Shown here in pieces: positions 48,408 to 59,705 of a DNA stretch of 64,000 nt; position 1 is the first letter of the stretch, and each line of letters begins with the position of its first letter. The notes under the pieces are model-generated. The model searched no databases. It was not told where the DNA came from and was given only the letters and a program-made list of their open reading frames with translations. The translations under genes were made by a program, and so were the position numbers. Origin of the DNA: Voacanga thouarsii (Eukaryota > Streptophyta > Magnoliopsida > Gentianales > Apocynaceae); assembly GCA_026120185.1 (NCBI GenBank), contig JANUWF010001701.1, forward strand, positions 1,364,001 through 1,428,000, given 5' to 3'.

Positions 48408-49999
48408 ATTAGTATATTCCATTAAAGGTCCAAGATGAAGGAAGTTGAACATAATCGTTCATGCTTACCTTGAGAGTGTTCTTGAGTCTTCAAGAAAATT
48501 CTGGTTTTTTTATCCAAAAGTGGAACCTTGATCTCATCGTTTGATATTATAAATTGCATAAATGGATTCTAGAGAATGAGTAGTTATGATCTGGATTTTT
48601 TGGAGAAGATTGAAGGTGTTTAGCGAGGTCTTAGGCTTGGAGAATGGTGGTGTGTGTTCTTGGTGTTCTTGGAGGGTTGGAGAGAATAGAGGAGAGCTGG
48701 GCAAAATTCTGCTGAATGATGTTGGCCGAATGGCTAGGGAAATTCTGGTGATTGAATTTTCAGATTTGGGAGAAGAAGGAAAGCTGGTTGTTTGAATTTC
48801 AAAAGGAGTAATTTAGGGAGTGAATTAAGGTAGCAAATATGGTAAGAATACCTTGGTTGATGGAGGTCTTTGGGAGCTTCAATAGCCGACTGGTTTGGCT
48901 GGGATTTTGATGAGATGATTGATGTTTGAATGGGCTGTAGAATAGCTGAAATTCAAAGGATAAGTGTGGAAGATTTTTCTAGTTGTTTGAAGCTGAATCC
49001 ATAGAGGATTTCATAGAGTAATTTGCTGGAATTTTGGATTCCAATTGAAGGTTTGATTAAAGTGATTGATAGAGTAATTTAAGGGGTAGCCATAGAGCTT
49101 CATTCGAGTAGACCAATGGAGGAGATGATGAAGTTCAGTTCATGGCTGACTAAGGTTGGTTTCACAGAAAATTGGAGTGAGTTTCGGATAAGGTTAAAGA
49201 AAAAAAAAACAAGGCTGGAAATTCTGTTTGTTCATTCAAGAGGTTTGCTGGAATTTTTGTGCAGATTTTTCTGCCATATTCCAGCTGACTTGCAGAAGGG
49301 GTATTGGAGGGTTCTTTAAGGCTAGTTTCCAGCCTTCTTTATGGAGGAAAGACAGGGTTAAATTGCTGGTTCGAAAGGTGGAAGAAACAGCTTGGTTCTT
49401 AGCCTACCAAGCTGCGAAAACTGCCTAGGAATTTTCCTGGTTTGCATAGCTTTTGTGCAGTCCGTTTTTTTGCCAAAGTTTTCAATCTTCAAGCTAAGTA
49501 AATTGGCTATTTTTCTGGTAGCATTTGAGAGGGAAAGATGGCTGAAGTTTTCAAAAGCTGGACTGAGTAAGAAGCTGGAAAATTTTCCAGTTTGCTACAA
49601 GAAGAAGATGATCACTCATAGGGTGGAGGTTGAAGGTTTAACTATGAAGATTAATTCTCTTGGGAACCTTCCATAATTCCTTCCCCATTTTCAGTTAAAA
49701 TTCCCTTCTCCAAGAGGCATTTTCGAAGCTCCAAAATCACAGAACCTTCCTGGAATTTTCTGGAAATAAAAATGGATTGGATAAATTGAGCAACTTAATT
49801 GATCAAGAATTAAGGTAAGCTAGAGAGCAAAAAGGGTATGAATCCCTTAAGAATTTTTGTAGGGAACAAGAGTGAGATTAGGACATTCCTTTCATACCTC
49901 CCCTAGGACAACACTCCTACTCCTCCCTATGGTAAGCAAGGGCCGAAAATAATCTACTTATCTAAAATAAAATTTAATCATACTAAAACTCAAATAATG

Positions 50000-50050
50000 G
50001 AATTTGAACTCAAGGATTTATTCTAAAGCTCTAACCATTAAATCATAACT
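50000..50050 (-). other. tRNA/SINE-like box module in LTR copy C
   Basis: On the minus strand an A-box-like ATTTAATGGTTAGAGC and a B-box-like GAGTTCAAATTCC follow each other with the same spacing as in copies A and B, apart from a deletion of a few bases just before the B box. The A box carries extra changes. Confidence 0.5.
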
Positions 50051-50386
50051 CTTGTTCTTATTTTCTATCCTAAATATTTTTCCTATTTAATCCTTAAACT
50101 ATCTCCCTATTTCCACCTCAAGCAAAATTACCATTTTGCCCTTCCTACTCAATAAGCACAATTAAGCCTTCTAGACTATAAATCACAATTTCAAAACACA
50201 AAAAATCATTCAAAAATATATTTATGCATGTAAGAAAATATGATATGCATCCCGACCCCCTTACTCTAGGGTTAGTTTTAGTTGGGGTTTCACAATAATT
50301 CATTGTTTACATAAGAGAACATCATAACTATCCATCAAATATTTCAAATACTTTCTTTCATAATCCATTTAAATTCGACATATAAA

Positions 50387-51585
50387 TCTATCTATACATA
50401 TATAAAAGTAGCTGTAGAAGCCTCCTAATGAGATAAGTGGCACTGCTCTGTGGTGACATTTGGAATTATTGAATTTAAAAGAGGTTTTTTTTTTCCTGGT
50501 GTGAATTCAGATAAGATAGAACTAATCATTATGCCAACTTTTTTGAACCTCCTAGAATTATGTTCTTTTTAATTTATTATTTTCATCTTTTTTAGAATTC
50601 CAAAAATATTATTCTATATTTATACATTTCATCCCCTCCAAAGCCCACAAAGCTGTACAGGGGAGTAAGGCAGCGACACTGGGGCAAATGAGTTGCTGAG
50701 ATCCCTCTACCAAAGAACTGTACTCGACTCTGGCTTGGCACCTTTGACATTGCCAAAGAGGCTGCTCTGGCCTACGACAAGACGACGTTCATGCTGAGAG
50801 GTAACTTTGCAAGGCTCAACTTTCCTCACCTACATCACAATAGGTCCCTTATCAGCGGGTACTTTGGTGAGTACAAGCCCTTGCACTCCTTTGTTGATGC
50901 TAAGCTGCAGGCCATTTGCCAGAGTTTGGCCCAGAGGAAGAGCATCGACTCGAAGAAGTCCAAGGGGTCCCGTTAGAAGGTGGTGGAAGAAAAGGAAGCA
51001 ATAAAAGCTATTGTAGCAGGATCAGAAAGCGAAGATGGATCAGGTCACGATTTTGGTAGATCTTCCCCATTTTCAGATCTTACAATGCCGGAATTCACGA
51101 AAGAGGAGTCGACTTTTGAAGCATGTTCTGAGAATTGTATGTTGCAAAAATATCCATCGTGTGAGATTGATTGGGCAACACTATAAGTGTTAAAATTTAG
51201 TTTAAAATTTCAAACTTTAGTTTTTTTCCTTTGGAGGAAAAGGAGGAAAAAAGGAAAATTTTGTGGTAATATTGTAGAGAGGCGTTTGGTTAGTTCAGTT
51301 GTATGTGACGGGGGAAAGTGGGTAGACCTTCCAATGGAGTTTTTAGCAATTGTAGGTGGGATCCAGAAAGAATGAATCAGTGTGCAAATCTTCACGCCTT
51401 TACCTTATAACTCCCACTACTATGTATCATCCCTCAATTCTCATTTCTTAAGAAGTGGTGGGACTATACAAAAATTGGCGATTGAGTGTTAGAATTTGAG
51501 CTATTAGAGTTATCTTCTTATTTGAATTATTTTCGGATGTAAGGAAATTAAGATTATCCAGTGCAATACACGGGCACCAATCTAG
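50387..51585 (+). mobile_element. Small non-autonomous Helitron carrying an ERF pseudogene
   Basis: The 5' end is A|TCTATCTATACATATATAAA. The 3' end is a short hairpin (CCAGTG-CAATA-CACGG, 51559-51575) followed by GCACCAAT and CTAG|T (51582-51585). TC start, 3' subterminal hairpin about 7-9 nt before CTRR, and insertion between A and T without target duplication are the Helitron hallmarks. There is no Rep-helicase, so it would depend on an autonomous relative. The cargo, an ERF gene with its 3' flank, lies in sense orientation. Confidence 0.7.
50640..51186 (+). pseudogene. AP2/ERF transcription factor (RAP2.4/DREB A-6-like), 5'-truncated
   Basis: The frame starts KLYRGVRQRHWGK and continues VAEIPLPKN and [20 protein letters not shown]. 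It completes one AP2 domain (about 50650-50830) and then an SISGYFG-like linker. It ends with the acidic tail PSCEIDWATL at 51186, as in RAP2.4-type factors that bind DRE or GCC boxes in stress and light responses. The N-terminal region before the AP2 domain is missing. Two in-frame stops are visible: TGA (50689-50691) where the domain has its conserved Trp (GKWVAEI), and TAG at 50974-50976. Conserved Arg residues of the first two strands (EIRLPKNRTR) have become Pro and Cys, so DNA binding would be lost even if stops were read through. Base composition is markedly GC-richer than the flanks, consistent with recent capture. The source gene family is usually intronless, so mode of copying cannot be told. 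Confidence 0.85.
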
Positions 51586-51599
51586 TGTATATATTTAGA

Positions 51600-52042
51600 T
51601 TTTGTAGTTTTTTAAAAGCAGTCGCTAATCGATAGCTAATTAACATCCATTTAGCGACCACAAATAAAAAAAAGATAAAAATTATTTTTCAAATACTGAT
51701 CACTACTTAGTCACTAATTAGTTTGATTAGTGGCTGCGATATTACAAAAAATATATATATTTTTGAATAAAATAGCAATGGCAAAATAATCAGTTATTAT
51801 TTAATGATAGAATAAATAATTTTAAAAAAATTATCTAAAAATTTAAAAACAAAATATTTATGTGATCACTAGTCAGTCACTATTCAGTTGCTAGTAATTG
51901 CTAGAAAATTATGCAAAAGTCAATATTCGCTTTGCAAATGATTAGTGACGGATACATGAATCGATCAAAATTGGTCGATAATAATGATCGGAACAATTTT
52001 AGCTGCTAAAATTAGCCGTACAATGCACTGTTTCTTGTAGCG
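51600..52042 (-). mobile_element. CACTA-like terminal fragment
   Basis: Read on the minus strand, it starts CGCTACAAGAAAC at 52042. This resembles the CACTACAAGAAA terminus common to plant En/Spm elements, with A changed to G. It is followed by many short subterminal motifs of the type TAGTGACTA and AGCGACC on both strands. No transposase is present; the other terminus was not found, though 51600 onward (GCAGTCGCTAATCG) could be close to it. It begins right after the small Helitron. Confidence 0.45.
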
Positions 52043-52215
52043 CCTATCTTCTCATGTTTTTCTTCTCTCATCTTACTTCTGATCTCTCCTCTCTTCCCTC
52101 TCACCTCATGGTTCCCTTCTTTCTCCTTTCTCCCTTTTCCTCTTGCCTCTCTCTTCTCTGCCATTCCCCTTTTCTCTTCTCTTTCTTCTTTCTCCTCTCT
52201 TCTGTTTCTTCTTAG
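52043..52215. repeat. Polypyrimidine tract
   Basis: About 170 bp almost entirely C and T with CTCTTCT-type units, forming an inverted, low-complexity counterpart to the purine tract at 52890-53125. Confidence 0.8.
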
Positions 52216-52339
52216 ATACAATTTATTATAAAAAGGATCCTAATGGTTTCATCTGCTTCATAGCATTGCAAATTTTTTTTCCATCTTCATTGTTGCTTTA
52301 GACTTTTGTTTCCTTGCCATCATCTTCACTAAATCCACA

Positions 52340-52735
52340 ATGGCTCTAAACATGTTCATTGTTGTAATTTTCTTGAAATTTGTTCACCAACTATCTAGTG
52401 GAATTGAAATGTCCACCTACATGTATACTAAGGGCCTAAAGTTGCAAAAATTTTCAACAGAGAGGAAGTGGCATCACTGGATTATTAGCTTTGTTTGCAT
52501 GTCGCCTTCGATTTTGAGGCTATTGTCCATGTATACTGTACATATATACTACAATCCTTGAAGGATTTGCTGTTCGATTGACAAAGCAAGAAGCCACAAC
52601 ACTAGAGGCCTTTTTAGGCATTAGTGCTATTTATGGAGATGCCATTTTGAGAAAAATGCAAATTACCCGATCACCAAGAAATCTGCATACTACATGATCA
52701 CCAAGTTTCTTTGCGCTTAATAGTTTTCAGGCTTT
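52340..52735 (+). pseudogene. Subtilisin-like protease N-terminal fragment (signal peptide and I9 prodomain)
   Basis: ATG at 52340 is followed by a hydrophobic leader (MALNMFIVVIFLKF) and STYMYTKGLKLQKFSTERKW. This resembles the start of the I9 inhibitor prodomain in plant subtilases (STYIVHM...F...W). After a frame change near 52560 it continues EGFAVRLTKQEATTLEAFLG, ISAIYGDAIL, and ITRSPRNLHTT*SPSFFALN. These match the GF-x-A-R-L-T and TTRSP-x-FLGL hallmarks at the prodomain end. Plant subtilases are secreted serine proteases of about 750 residues; the catalytic Asp, His and Ser regions are absent here. Frameshift plus stop make it a fragment. It sits between inverted pyrimidine and purine tracts, which may mark the borders of a captured segment. 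Confidence 0.7.
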
Positions 52736-52889
52736 AATGAGACTTCACCTTATAGATAAAAGGTAAACTTCACATTATTTTGGAGTGAATATGGAATTTT
52801 TTGAGTAAAGTAAAAGAGTAAAACAACAGTTCCAAGTAGCATACTAGATGGATAAAAATATAAGGATTGAAGATAAAAAATGTAGAGAA

Positions 52890-53125
52890 GGTTGGGGACT
52901 ATGAGAGAGAGTGGGAGGTAAGAGAAAGGAGAGTGGAGATATAAAGTAGAGAGAGAAGATTAGAAGAGAGGGAGAAAGATTCTGAGTGAGAAAAGAGAGA
53001 TGAGAGAGAAGAAATAAGGGAAACTGTGAGAAGAGAGGGAAGAGAGGAGAGAGGAGAGAGGAGAGAGGAGAAAAAAGATTACTAGAGAGGGAAATATTCT
53101 AGAAGAAAGAAGAGAGAGGAGAGAT
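52890..53125. repeat. Polypurine tract
   Basis: About 235 bp dominated by GAGAGA and GGAGAGA units with few pyrimidines, including a GAGAGGA heptamer-like array at 53041-53075. It is complementary in character to the tract at 52043-52215. Confidence 0.8.
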
Positions 53126-53559
53126 GGGTGATATAATATTCAGAAAGTGAGTTATTAGATATTTTAAGATTAATTTTGAGTTGTTAAGAAATGTTAAATA
53201 TATCATTCGAGCAAAATTTGATAGGGAAATTGCTTTGGCAATATCACCAAACATAAATGATAACTCCAACTTATTACAAAGTTATGACAAATGAAATAAC
53301 ATTTTAAACAAAGATATGAAAACAACAACAAAACATGAACTTAAACTTCTAAATCTAGCCCCTCATGCTCTCAACCATAAAGGAAGTTCATTTCATACTA
53401 GTCCTCATTAACACCCAAATTTGAAAAGCTATTAAGTAGGGAATGAATAGTCTAAAAAGATAGTAAATAGAGAATGAGCACACTAATCCAATAAACATTG
53501 ATGATATTCTCTCAGTCCCAATACTTGTAAGGTAGGAAACTACTGGATTAGAAGAATAA

Positions 53560-55002
53560 CCCCACTTGTTCCTATGGGTCTGGAGTAGCATTTGTGAGTG
53601 TAAAGACTTACTGGTAAAGGACTATGTTATAAGATAGGTACTAATTCTTTGATAAAGATTTGGGAAGACCCATGGGTATTTACTTTACCAAATTTTAGGC
53701 CCCCCATGTTGGAAAATAGCTCTTAATTTGTTTATTATGTTAGGTACCTCATGGATCAATGCTGATTTAAAAATTTAGAATTATAATTTGATCAATAGCC
53801 TTTTTTTTTTTTTTAATAGAAGTTTCTAGAAGGATTCTTAAGATCAAAATTCCTTAATGTGAGGAACTTGACTCTATTGTTTGGGCTCCCTCCAAGCCAG
53901 GGAGACATTCTATTAAAGAAGCTTCATAATGTGTCAACGAGAGCGACTTAAAGTTCCACCAACTAAACCTAGGGAGCTTTGGAATCAAATCTGGAGTTCA
54001 AACTTACATAATAGACACGAGCACTTCCTATGGAGATGTTTGTCTAATGTGGTCCCAACAAATTCCAAACTAAAAAGGTTTTTTCTAGATATATCAATTA
54101 GGTGTTTTATATGTGGTATGGAGCCTAAATCTTGGAACACATCTTTTCAATTGCCCTATTTCTATTGCTAATCTGGTGGAACTCAAAGTGGCAAATAAAA
54201 GATGGATGTTTTTTGAACCAAAGTGGCTAAAGATGATTTTTGAACCAAATAATCAACTCCCATTCTCTATGAAAGGGATGGAAGAGTTCAGGAATTGCAT
54301 GGCAGTGGTCATGGAGTAGGTATGGTTGTTCAAAGAAAATGCAGAATGGGAGAAAAATAACAGCCTTGGGAAGACATATTTACGAGCATTAACAAGTCTG
54401 CAAAAGCTTTTTTTAATGTTAGCGTAAATCATAAGCTTAAGAGGAAATCAAGTTCCTGCATTCAAGAATTGAATCCTCCACAGAAAGACTGGTGTAAATA
54501 AAATTTGATTCGTTTGCTGTCGGAATTGTGGTAAATGCCTGCTTGGTGAGAAATTCATCTTAACATATTGTCACTCTTTAATTAGGACTGAATATGCCCA
54601 AGACTCTAATGTTGTTGAAGCTATTGCGGCCTTTAATGCTATTCGTGTAGCTGTGGAACTTGACCGCCCAAAAGTTATATTTGAAGGAGATTCTTTAAAT
54701 GTCATCAAGGTCTTAAACGGTTATTCATTGTTAGAAGAATGGTCCGGTAAAGTTATTAGATACTGCCCTTTCTCTCCTATGACAAAAGCATTTGTGGAAA
54801 GTGAAGTATATCTTTAGAAATTATAATATGGATGCTCATACATTAATAGGCAAAATCTTGCAATTTTTTTGGTTGTATTCCCCACTCTCTCCATCCCCAT
54901 GTAGTGTTTTGTGATAGAGAAGGAACTTTTAATGTATCTAGCAATTTTTCTTATATCAATAGTTAATATCTTACTTAGCACCAAAAAAAAAAAAAAAAAA
55001 AA
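53560..55002 (+). mobile_element. LINE (L1-type) 3' remnant with poly(A)
   Basis: Plus-strand reading gives the post-RT segment (VWSSICECKDLLVKGL near 53580; KIWEDPWV near 53665). The zf-RVT domain follows at 53960-54170 with LWNQIWSSNLHNRHEHFLWR and CFICG. A plant L1 RNase H domain is at 54585-54770 with NVVEAIAAFNAIRVA and VIFEGDSLNVIKVL. The element ends in an A-run at 54981-55002. These domains are the C-terminal part of ORF2 in plant LINEs. Endonuclease and RT are missing through 5' truncation, which is usual for LINE insertions, and several stops and frameshifts show age. The RNase H motif retains E and D (FEGDS) but the domain is incomplete. A target duplication was not identified. Confidence 0.8.
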
Positions 55003-56031
55003 CGAGGAAGTTAGTTACATATATATACATACATAAAGTAGTATTTTTTTTTCTATGACTTAAATACAAATAAATTATTTGATTCACAATTATGCACAAT
55101 ACATTCAACATATATTGTAATAGAATTTATTTAAATAGGAAAACTCAGAGCCAATAATACCAACTTGATCTAAACAATTAGTGTTAATTAATTGTAACAA
55201 TAGCACCGATTGTATTTAGAATCTATAGCTAATGCCAGTTACCTACCAATCCAACATTGATTTGGCCTAGAAGTGTCAAATCAACATTGGGTTTAATGAG
55301 CTATTTTTCACTATTTATGTACAAAACCTAATCCCAAACTACTATTTTGAACACAAAACATTTTGTTTATATAATCCTCAAGGAACAACTACCATTAGTT
55401 ACCTTTTATTCATTGTCTAACCGACCCAATAAAGTGATAAGATAATAAAAAAATAAAGAAAAATATATACAACTCAAGAATGTAGGAATATACAATTTAA
55501 ACAATTATTCTTGAAGACATGGTAATGACTTAGTAAATATCACAATTAATTGTCATTTTGGCATCATGAAGGAATTAGAATAGAGTCCAATCGTTTTTCA
55601 AGTCATAAACTCACTATCTCATGATTAAATTAGTAGATTTCTCAATCAAACCAACATAACCACAAAGATGCATTAAACTCTTCCTTAAACAATTATCCAT
55701 ATACTCTAGGTGATAATGAATATGAAATTGGCCAATAACCCTATACTCTAGGTGAAATCAACCAATCATTGATCACTTTGGTCCTTTGTCTTAATTTTGT
55801 TTCCTAAGTCCATTAAGAAATAGCAAATATGAAATTAATGAAATTAAATCAACTCCTAACAACATTTCCCAAGTCAATTAGAAGTAAATCTAAAATTATC
55901 AAATCTTCCACAATCACAAGTAGTCAAACACCAAGAATGATAGAAAAATTGGTTAAATAGCTAAATTAACCCATAAACCATGAATCCCATAATAATGTCA
56001 AATTATAATAAAAATATTAATTACATCATTA
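55003..56031 (-). repeat. LTR-like repeat related to the 20369-21805 solo LTR
   Basis: From about 55370 the sequence aligns with 20505-21170: ATCCTCAAGGAACAA, CATGAAGGA, GCATTAAAC and AATAATGTCAAATTA blocks occur in the same order, with many differences. The alignment is broken at 56031 by copia-2 and would resume at 63986 (CATTATTCTAGAAAA against 21175 onward). The part before 55370 is AT-rich and unassigned. Confidence 0.6.
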
Positions 56032-57784
56032 TGTTGGGTATCTCACGCATATTATAAATGGCGCAGCGAAAAAATAAAAAAATGAGATACCAACTCAGGA
56101 TCCGCATATGTGTGGAAAACAAGATATAAAGAGAACAAAGATAACAGCTTTTTACCTTTCTTTGATCGTGTGGAAAACAAAAATTTTCCTTCTTCAAGTT
56201 GAGGTGCAGTCCAACAATCCTCTTAATCAAACACCACGAGAGTTAAACGTCCAACCACTATAATCATAGTGTGCGATTATCTCTAATAGAAATTCACACG
56301 AAGGATCTCTCTCAAGCACCAAGATATTTATGTACTAGCATAAACCAAAGTGGCGGCTAGGGTTCTTCTTGTTTTCAGAAAAAACGAGAGAGAGAGAAAG
56401 TGAAGATAGGATTTTTCGTGTGTGCCCTAGGGTTTTGGAGAATTGCTTGCTGTTAATTTTCCTTACCCACAGGCATCGTGATAAATCAAGTATATATCAT
56501 GAAAAATCACTGAAAAAATGAGAATTCTAAAACAATTAGAATTCTCTAGTTGTAATTGGAAATATCAAGTTCTCACAATTAGAATTTGGACCATAAATTA
56601 TAACTAATTATAATTTGACTATAACAACTTCTTTTTCTCGCAATTAACCCAGTATGTTATCAAATAGCATCTTGAATATACAATCTTCTATTGTGTGTGA
56701 TCTATTAGGTTTCCCAATCAATTGGTGGAGAATATGAATTAATTCAAACGTCTTTGAGATTAATAATCCATAATTAATTAGAATTAATCATATTAATTCC
56801 AATCAAGATTAGTTTATTAATTCATCAATTAATAAACTCATATTCCCAGATCATGAGTAGTATCTAGCAACACATCATGACCACCCAAGAGTCCAAGAAG
56901 TCAAGTGGCTTAACATGAACCATTCAATAAGAAACTACAGTGGAATTAACTCCTTTCACCATACAATATCTTATTCGATTTGGAGTATAGAATTAGTGCC
57001 AAATTCCTCCAGAATTAATTCTGGCTCGAATATAATATTATTTATACCAGGAACCCACTACTCTAGATGTGTATCAATTGGAGCTATTTCCAATACACAG
57101 TCACCTTGGCCAAGGACTTCTCGAGTAGTAATTCCTACAAGTGGCCGTGAGATATTCGCCCCTACTATTAGGAGTGGTGAATCCTTTATTGTCCCTCTCA
57201 ACTACTTTCGTTTACCTCACAATGTACCTAATATCCATCCTATAGGCGGCCTCGATTTGGCTCTAGAGATTGAAATCAAAGCACAATACTCAGTAAACAA
57301 AGTACCTTGGAGATCTCAAGTCTAAGGATACTTGCACGTTTGCTATATTGAGATTATATCATTGGCACTAAATAATTATCCATATGATTATCTCATAGTT
57401 AGGTCATCCAATGAACTTGTTCCATTAACAAGTATCCATGTGTTAACTTTGAGTATCTCAATACTCACGGATATGAGAATCACCGCCTAATCAAATCAGG
57501 AAGTCTAATACATGCTAGTCTTAACGCATTAATGTTGTCCAGTCTCATTAATACTACGACTAGGGACTATTTAAGTACTAACACTATATAGTGTAGTAGG
57601 AATCTCATATCATGATCTCTATAATGATTTTCTTAACACAGTGTTGTACTAGGGGCTTTATCTAACAGTTGTTTTACTTAAAAGTAAAGAAAAGAAACTG
57701 TAAGATAAATAATGCCTTTTATTAAAAAAAAAAATGTGTCATACACAACATACAAGTGATTGCTTCTAGGGCATAACATTAACA
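56032..57784 (-). repeat. Copia-2 3' LTR
   Basis: Minus-strand start TGTTAATGTTATGCCCTAGA at 57784, end GAGATACCCAACA at 56032. From about 57076 to 57784 it is nearly identical to the other LTR; from 56032 to about 57075 it differs by roughly one base in nine. Confidence 0.92.
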
Positions 57785-57796
57785 AACTCCCATTTG
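57785..57796 (-). other. Polypurine tract of copia-2
   Basis: CAAATGGGAGTT on the minus strand abuts the 3' LTR and would prime plus-strand synthesis. Confidence 0.8.
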
Positions 57797-57819
57797 TACT
57801 AGAGCCAATCATTCATGTA

Positions 57820-59640
57820 TCTAATACCGAATGACTCAACATACCTATCGTGTTTCTTTTGGGATAGTGCTTTTGTAAGCGGGTTAGCTATGTTCTCATT
57901 CGTGAAAATTCTCTCTAGCTTTACATCATTTCTATCTATGATCTCTCGGATCAGATGATAGTGTTGTAATACGTGTTTGGATCGTTGGTGAGACCGCGGC
58001 TCCTTTGCTTATACAATGGCTCCGTTGTTCTCACAATACAAAGATATTAGACCAATAACACTAGGAACCACATCTAGTTCCATCACGAACTTCTTGATCC
58101 AAATAGCTTCCTTGGCTGCTTCAGAAGCGGCAATGTACTCAGCTTCTGTCGTAGAGTCGGCAATAGTCTCTTATTTGTAAATCGTCCAACTTATTACCCC
58201 TCCGCATAATGTAAACACGTAGTCGGATTGTGACTTGAAATCATCTTTGTCAGATTGAAAACTGGCATCAGTATACCCGTTTATTTTCAAATCACCTTCT
58301 CTATATACTAAGAACATATCTTCAAATTAAACACACTAAGTTCAATTTTACTCCCACTGTCCTCTTTGAGCATGTGCTCATTCTCTAAGAAGACGGCATG
58401 CTTTGAAATAAACACTTTATTTTCAGAGGGTAGGAAGAAGTAATATCCAAAAGATTCTTTTGGATATCCCACAACCAAACACTTGTCAGACTTATTATCA
58501 AGTTTGTCTGACTGTGGCCTTTTGACAAAGGCAGGACAATCCTATACTCGCAAGTGAGATAACTTTGGTCTCTTACCAATGAACATCTCAAATAGGGTAT
58601 AATCAACTGATTTTGTTGGAACTCTATTTAGTATATAAATAGAAGTCTCTAGTGCATACCCCCAAAACGATTTTGGTAGGTCTGCAGAAGTCATCATGGT
58701 CCGTACTATATCTAGAAGGATTCGATTCCTTCTCTCAGATACACCATTATGTTGAGGTGTATGTGGTGGAGTCCATTGAGATAATATCCCATTATCTCTA
58801 AGATAACTCAGAAACTCTTGGCTCAAGTATTCTTCTCCTCGATCAGATCTTAGAGTCTTAATAATTTTACCAAATTATTTCTCTATTTCATTCTTGAAGT
58901 CTTTAAACTTATCAAAGGCCTCAGATTTGTATTTCATTAAATACAAATACCCGTATCGTGAGAAATCATCGATAAAGGTTATGAAATAGTTATAACATCT
59001 TCTTGCTTGTATTGACATTGGGCCACATACATCAGAATGTATGAGTTCTAATAACTCATTGGCCCGTTCTCCTTTTCCTGAAAAAGGAGTTTTAGACATT
59101 TTAACTAATAAACAAGACTCGCATGTACCATATGATTCATAGTCAAATGACCCTAAGTCACCAAACTTGTGTAACTTAGAAACACGATTTTCGTTTACAT
59201 GACCTAAACGACAATGCCATAAGTAAGAAGTGTTAAAGTTATCTATTTTAGGTTTCTTATTGTTTATATTGAGAATTGGATTATCCAAGTCTAGAACATA
59301 TAAACCATTAATCTTAGTTGTTGAACCATAATGAATATCATTCAATAAAAAAGAACAACATCTATTCTTAAATATCAAATGAAATCCATTTAAGTCTAAA
59401 CACACAACTGAGATAATGTTTTTCATTAAAATTGGTACATAATAACAATTTTGTAATTCTAGAACTAATCTCAAAGGCAGGTTTAGCTCGTTTGTCCCCA
59501 CAGCAAGTGCAGCAACCTTTGCCCCATTTGCAGTACATAGGACCACGTCGTATTTCTCTAGCCTTTTACTGCTCTTTAGTCCCTGCAAGTTATTGCACAA
59601 CTGATATCTACATCCAGTATCTAATACCTATATCTTATTT
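57820..59640 (-). pseudogene. Copia-2 pol: protease, integrase, RNase H; reverse transcriptase deleted
   Basis: The protease active site DTG is kept as VLDTGCRYQLC (59621-59610). Pre-integrase LWHCRLGHVN and CESCLLVKM follow, completing the HHCC finger. The integrase core has HSDVCGPM, FIDDFSRYGYLY, a stop at about 58873, then TLRSDRGEEYL and HNGVSERRNR (58826-58700). The C-terminal segment YPKESFGYYF is at 58480. Immediately after KEDSGSKIEL (about 58350) the sequence jumps to the RNase H region: GYTDASFQSDKDD, ADSTTEAEYIAASEAAKEAI (58170-58110), then EPRSHQRSKHV. The whole RT domain with its YVDD motif is missing, a loss of the order of 1 kb or more. With stops as well, the element could only move using proteins from a relative. 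Confidence 0.88.
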
Positions 59641-59705
59641 CTAAAGACAGTATTTATCTCAATCATAAACATACCCGGAGTAGAAGTAGAAGTACTTGCA
59701 AGCTT

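Larger units (their letters stand above)
46023..50294 (-). mobile_element. Giant solo LTR, copy C (4272 bp)
   Basis: Inverted relative to copies A and B: plus strand begins TGTAACACCCC and ends GGGGTTTCACA, with a perfect ATAAT duplication (46018-46022 and 50295-50299). It is colinear with the others in reverse and keeps the tRNA-like module (about 50001-50046), the splice-donor-like site (intron start about 48468, minus) and a greatly expanded GA/CT array. No retrotransposon genes are inside. The 79-codon frame at 48173-48412 is a read-through of the GA array, not a gene. Confidence 0.85.

Noticed and set aside
48173..48412. 79-codon frame ending in an Arg-Glu repeat
   Set aside because: It is translation through the GA microsatellite inside giant LTR copy C; no start context, no conservation in copies A and B.
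56915..57325. A 136-residue protein gene in the LTR
   Set aside because: It lies antisense within an LTR, has no family motif and varies mostly at amino-acid-changing sites between the two LTRs.
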